64,000 bases of DNA, taken from contig NC_087389.1 in assembly GCF_963675165.1 (NCBI RefSeq), forward strand, positions 5,752,621 through 5,816,620, read 5' to 3'. Under the pieces are notes generated by a model. It saw only the letters and a program-made list of their open reading frames with translations. It searched no databases and had not been told where the DNA came from. Positions 61,710-64,000 of the stretch are shown here, piece by piece (the first letter of the stretch is position 1; every line of letters starts with the position of its first letter). Origin of the DNA: Halichondria panicea. Its lineage: Eukaryota; Porifera; Demospongiae; Suberitida; Halichondriidae. Position numbers and translations under genes: made by a program.

Positions 61710-62645
61710 CTGGGGAGATGGTCTGATCATCTGCACACACTGCATGGGGAGAATACACGGATAACTGCAAACACACTATAGTGGAAATTACAATAATAAG
61801 GACACTTTAACTAATGGAAAGTGAACTGTTTATTGTAGTGTGTCTGCTAATTTCATGTGCTTCTATTGAGTTGGGACTTCCCCTGATTATAATGCCTGAT
61901 TATAAGAGGTGTCTTTATTTCAAGGGTGGTCAGTGTAGCCACACCTCCTCACCCGTAATGGCGTGCTGTATCTTCCTCTTCCTCTCTAGGATGCCCCTCT
62001 CCTGGTCCTCCACTGACTTGTGATAGAGCTACTCACCACACAGCATCATCTGACAACACACCTGAAACAAGGGACAACAATTTGTTATAATTATGTTGGA
62101 GAACAATAAATACTGTAATAGTGCTGCTCACAAGCATCACTTACAGGAAGATAGAGCCTGCACTCAGTATCCTAGCTGTCTCTTGCTTTACTCTTCTCTT
62201 TCTTCAGTGATCCACCATGTGGCATGATTTCCAGCCCAGCGAAGTAGTGGGAGGGGGAGGGGCTGGTGTTTTATTCATTTCCCTTGAAGATAGCTTGATC
62301 CACTGGCCATGGTAGTTGTATACTAAGCTATAGCTAGAAAGAAATATTCTCACACTCAACATTTTTTGTCTCTATCTCAAAATTACTTCTTTCAGGACAC
62401 AATGAGCACACCAATAATCCTACGAAATCAAACGATCTGTACAAACACTGGGATCAACTAATGCAGCAAGAAAATATTGATTCAATAAAACCGTATTTTT
62501 ATCTCGAGCTCTCTACCTAAAAGGGGCTGGGAATGTTTATTGTTCAAATAGATCTTCTCCTGTTGCACACCACATCACACATCATTGGTTTCCTGCATGT
62601 GAAATAATTGCATGATGAAATTTAATTATAGGGCTATTGGTTCAC

Positions 62646-64000
62646 TTACGTAGCTGCTGTCTGACACATTTTAAAGGCCAATTCTTCCTTTCCCATTCTC
62701 AACAGTATCTCCACCAGAGCTCTGTAAGTAGCGGCCCCTGGATTATGCTGTCTCCACAGTCTCAAGGCCTTGTCCATCGCTACTTGTGTGCCATTAGCAA
62801 GTTGAGCAATTCTGACATCACTTTGCTCTGCAGGACTCAGTCCCAGTTGTACAGCATAGGTGTCCACATTGTCAAAGTGAGCTGCCAGAATGATCATGTC
62901 AGTCTCTTTAATTTCAGTGTCAAGTTGAGAGTCTGTCACTTTTGCATGCTCCTTCAATTCTTCAATGGTCACAGTCCTCGGTCCACCAGCTCCTAGGAGA
63001 AGGAAAGGGGTGTGGTTAATGGGCGGAATCTCTGAGAGTGAACAGAACTGTTTGTCAATGACAGAGACATGAAATTCCTAGCTCTCTTAAAAGCAGAACA
63101 CATTAAATTTCTATATAGTTCCTATAAGAACATAATTAATTACCCCAAATTCAATTATTTTATGCATGCATGGTTAACTGTAATCACGTACTGATCCACA
63201 CATACCTGAGTGACTGGTGTGTGGATGTGAAGTGAGTCCTTCAGTGACATCAGATGGTACAGCATCTGTCATTGCTGCATGTATTAATAATAACTGCTAT
63301 AATTAATGCAGTGTAATATAATGTGTTCTGCTTTTAAGAGAGCTAGGAATTTCATGAATACGTAGATGTATATGGATTACCGACAAAGATGACTCACCTG
63401 TTGTATGTTGGTCTGTTCTGTGTGTAGACTGCAGGGCTGTAGTACAAGTAGCCTCGTCACTAGCTGTGGGGTGGTGCTCTACTGGTGATGCTTGAGAAAA
63501 GCTCTGTTCATTGATAAGAGTGTCTGGATCAGTGACATCACTAGGAGTGTCCACTGTATCAACAACCTCATAAACAATTCTGTTGTATTCCGCTGGTTCG
63601 TTAGCGGTTGACCATGAAAGGATACTGTCGAAAACAGCTGAAGATATCTATAATGGATAAGATCGCAGTAAAAAGTTAAAAATAATGATGTATTAATTGC
63701 TACACTCACCGTTTGAGCCTCATCAATCATCTTCGACAGTAGCGTATCCCAAAGAGAATGGAAAGTACGATTCATCTAGGAAATTATAAGATAATTTTTA
63801 TGCATGAATCAAGAATTCACCTCTTCATTTAGTGGAGGTAAACATGTTCTCTCCCACTCAGTCAGCACTGCAGAATTCCTTGATTCCCGTATGATCTGTG
63901 TATTAAGATAAATGCAACATAATCATGAACTATTGAGTGAGTACCTTCAACTGTTCATTGCACATGAGTATCAACTCCTCGTTCACAGGATTACCATAGA
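62646..64000 (-). CDS. Gene D: 3' part of a further Death-domain gene, cut by the window edge
   Basis: Exons on the minus strand: 63943-64000 (partial, ends CNEQLK), 63823-63897, 63709-63774 (MNRTFHSLWDTL), about 63393-63651 (ISSAVFDS start, then the same TPSDVTDPDTLINEQSF stretch as gene A), about 63205-63272 (short copy of the gene A linker) and 62646-62992 (terminal Death-type domain with YAVQLGLSPAE and FKMCQTAAT, TAA). Phases join cleanly for the first four. The terminal domain is close to that of gene A with scattered replacements. The upstream exons resemble helical protein but no domain was recognised. GTPase exons, if any, lie outside the window. Confidence 0.7.

Overview
This is a window of animal nuclear DNA. 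The genes have many small GT-AG introns, the background is AT-rich, and CA/TG microsatellites, MITE-like elements and nested segmental duplications are common. Recognisable exons belong to an axonemal dynein heavy chain, a CRELD-type EGF protein, a FYVE zinc finger and an ankyrin-repeat protein, so the source is a ciliated metazoan. Expanded Roc-COR-like GTPase/Death-domain genes with short introns suggest a sponge or another early-branching invertebrate. That assignment is inference; no species marker was seen.

The main content is a cluster of related genes on the minus strand. Gene A (16913 to 4131) and gene B (58355 to 48608) can each be followed from an ATG to a stop with the frame closed across 28 and 21 exons (1402 and 1111 codons before the stop). 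One exon of gene A lacks an AG acceptor. From the N-terminus each protein has a short acidic leader, a helical segment built from very small exons (several are a single codon), a coiled coil, one large exon with a P-loop GTPase and a COR-like region, an array of 54-75 nt phase 1-1 mini-exons, and one or more Death-type domains. Gene C (about 22.9-23.4 kb) is a decayed relic. Gene D (62646 to beyond 64000) is cut by the window edge. The architecture suggests intracellular innate-immune or cell-death signalling.

The 5' halves of A and B (about 10.27-20.0 kb and 52.64-59.9 kb) are recent duplicates. Their introns are almost identical, yet their exons differ at many sites, nearly all amino-acid changing. 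The GTPase exon is strongly diverged although the DNA on both sides is nearly identical. This exon-restricted diversification and the single-codon exons are the most unusual signals here.

Between the cluster members lies a mosaic of repeated gene fragments, all on the minus strand: dynein AAA1-AAA2 exons (four copies, sharing an old 7-bp frameshift where that exon is present), CRELD exons (including a roughly 550-bp tandem array), a C-terminal FYVE exon (four copies), a coiled-coil exon pair (five copies) and ankyrin-gene exons (several copies). Many of these exons have a (CA)n tract directly before the 3' splice site.

The 23.5-33.8 kb stretch is less repeated. It holds a small minus-strand gene end at 24.3-24.6 kb, weak plus-strand exon candidates, minisatellites, MITEs and a possible membrane-protein remnant. 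No tRNA, rRNA or CRISPR feature was recognised.
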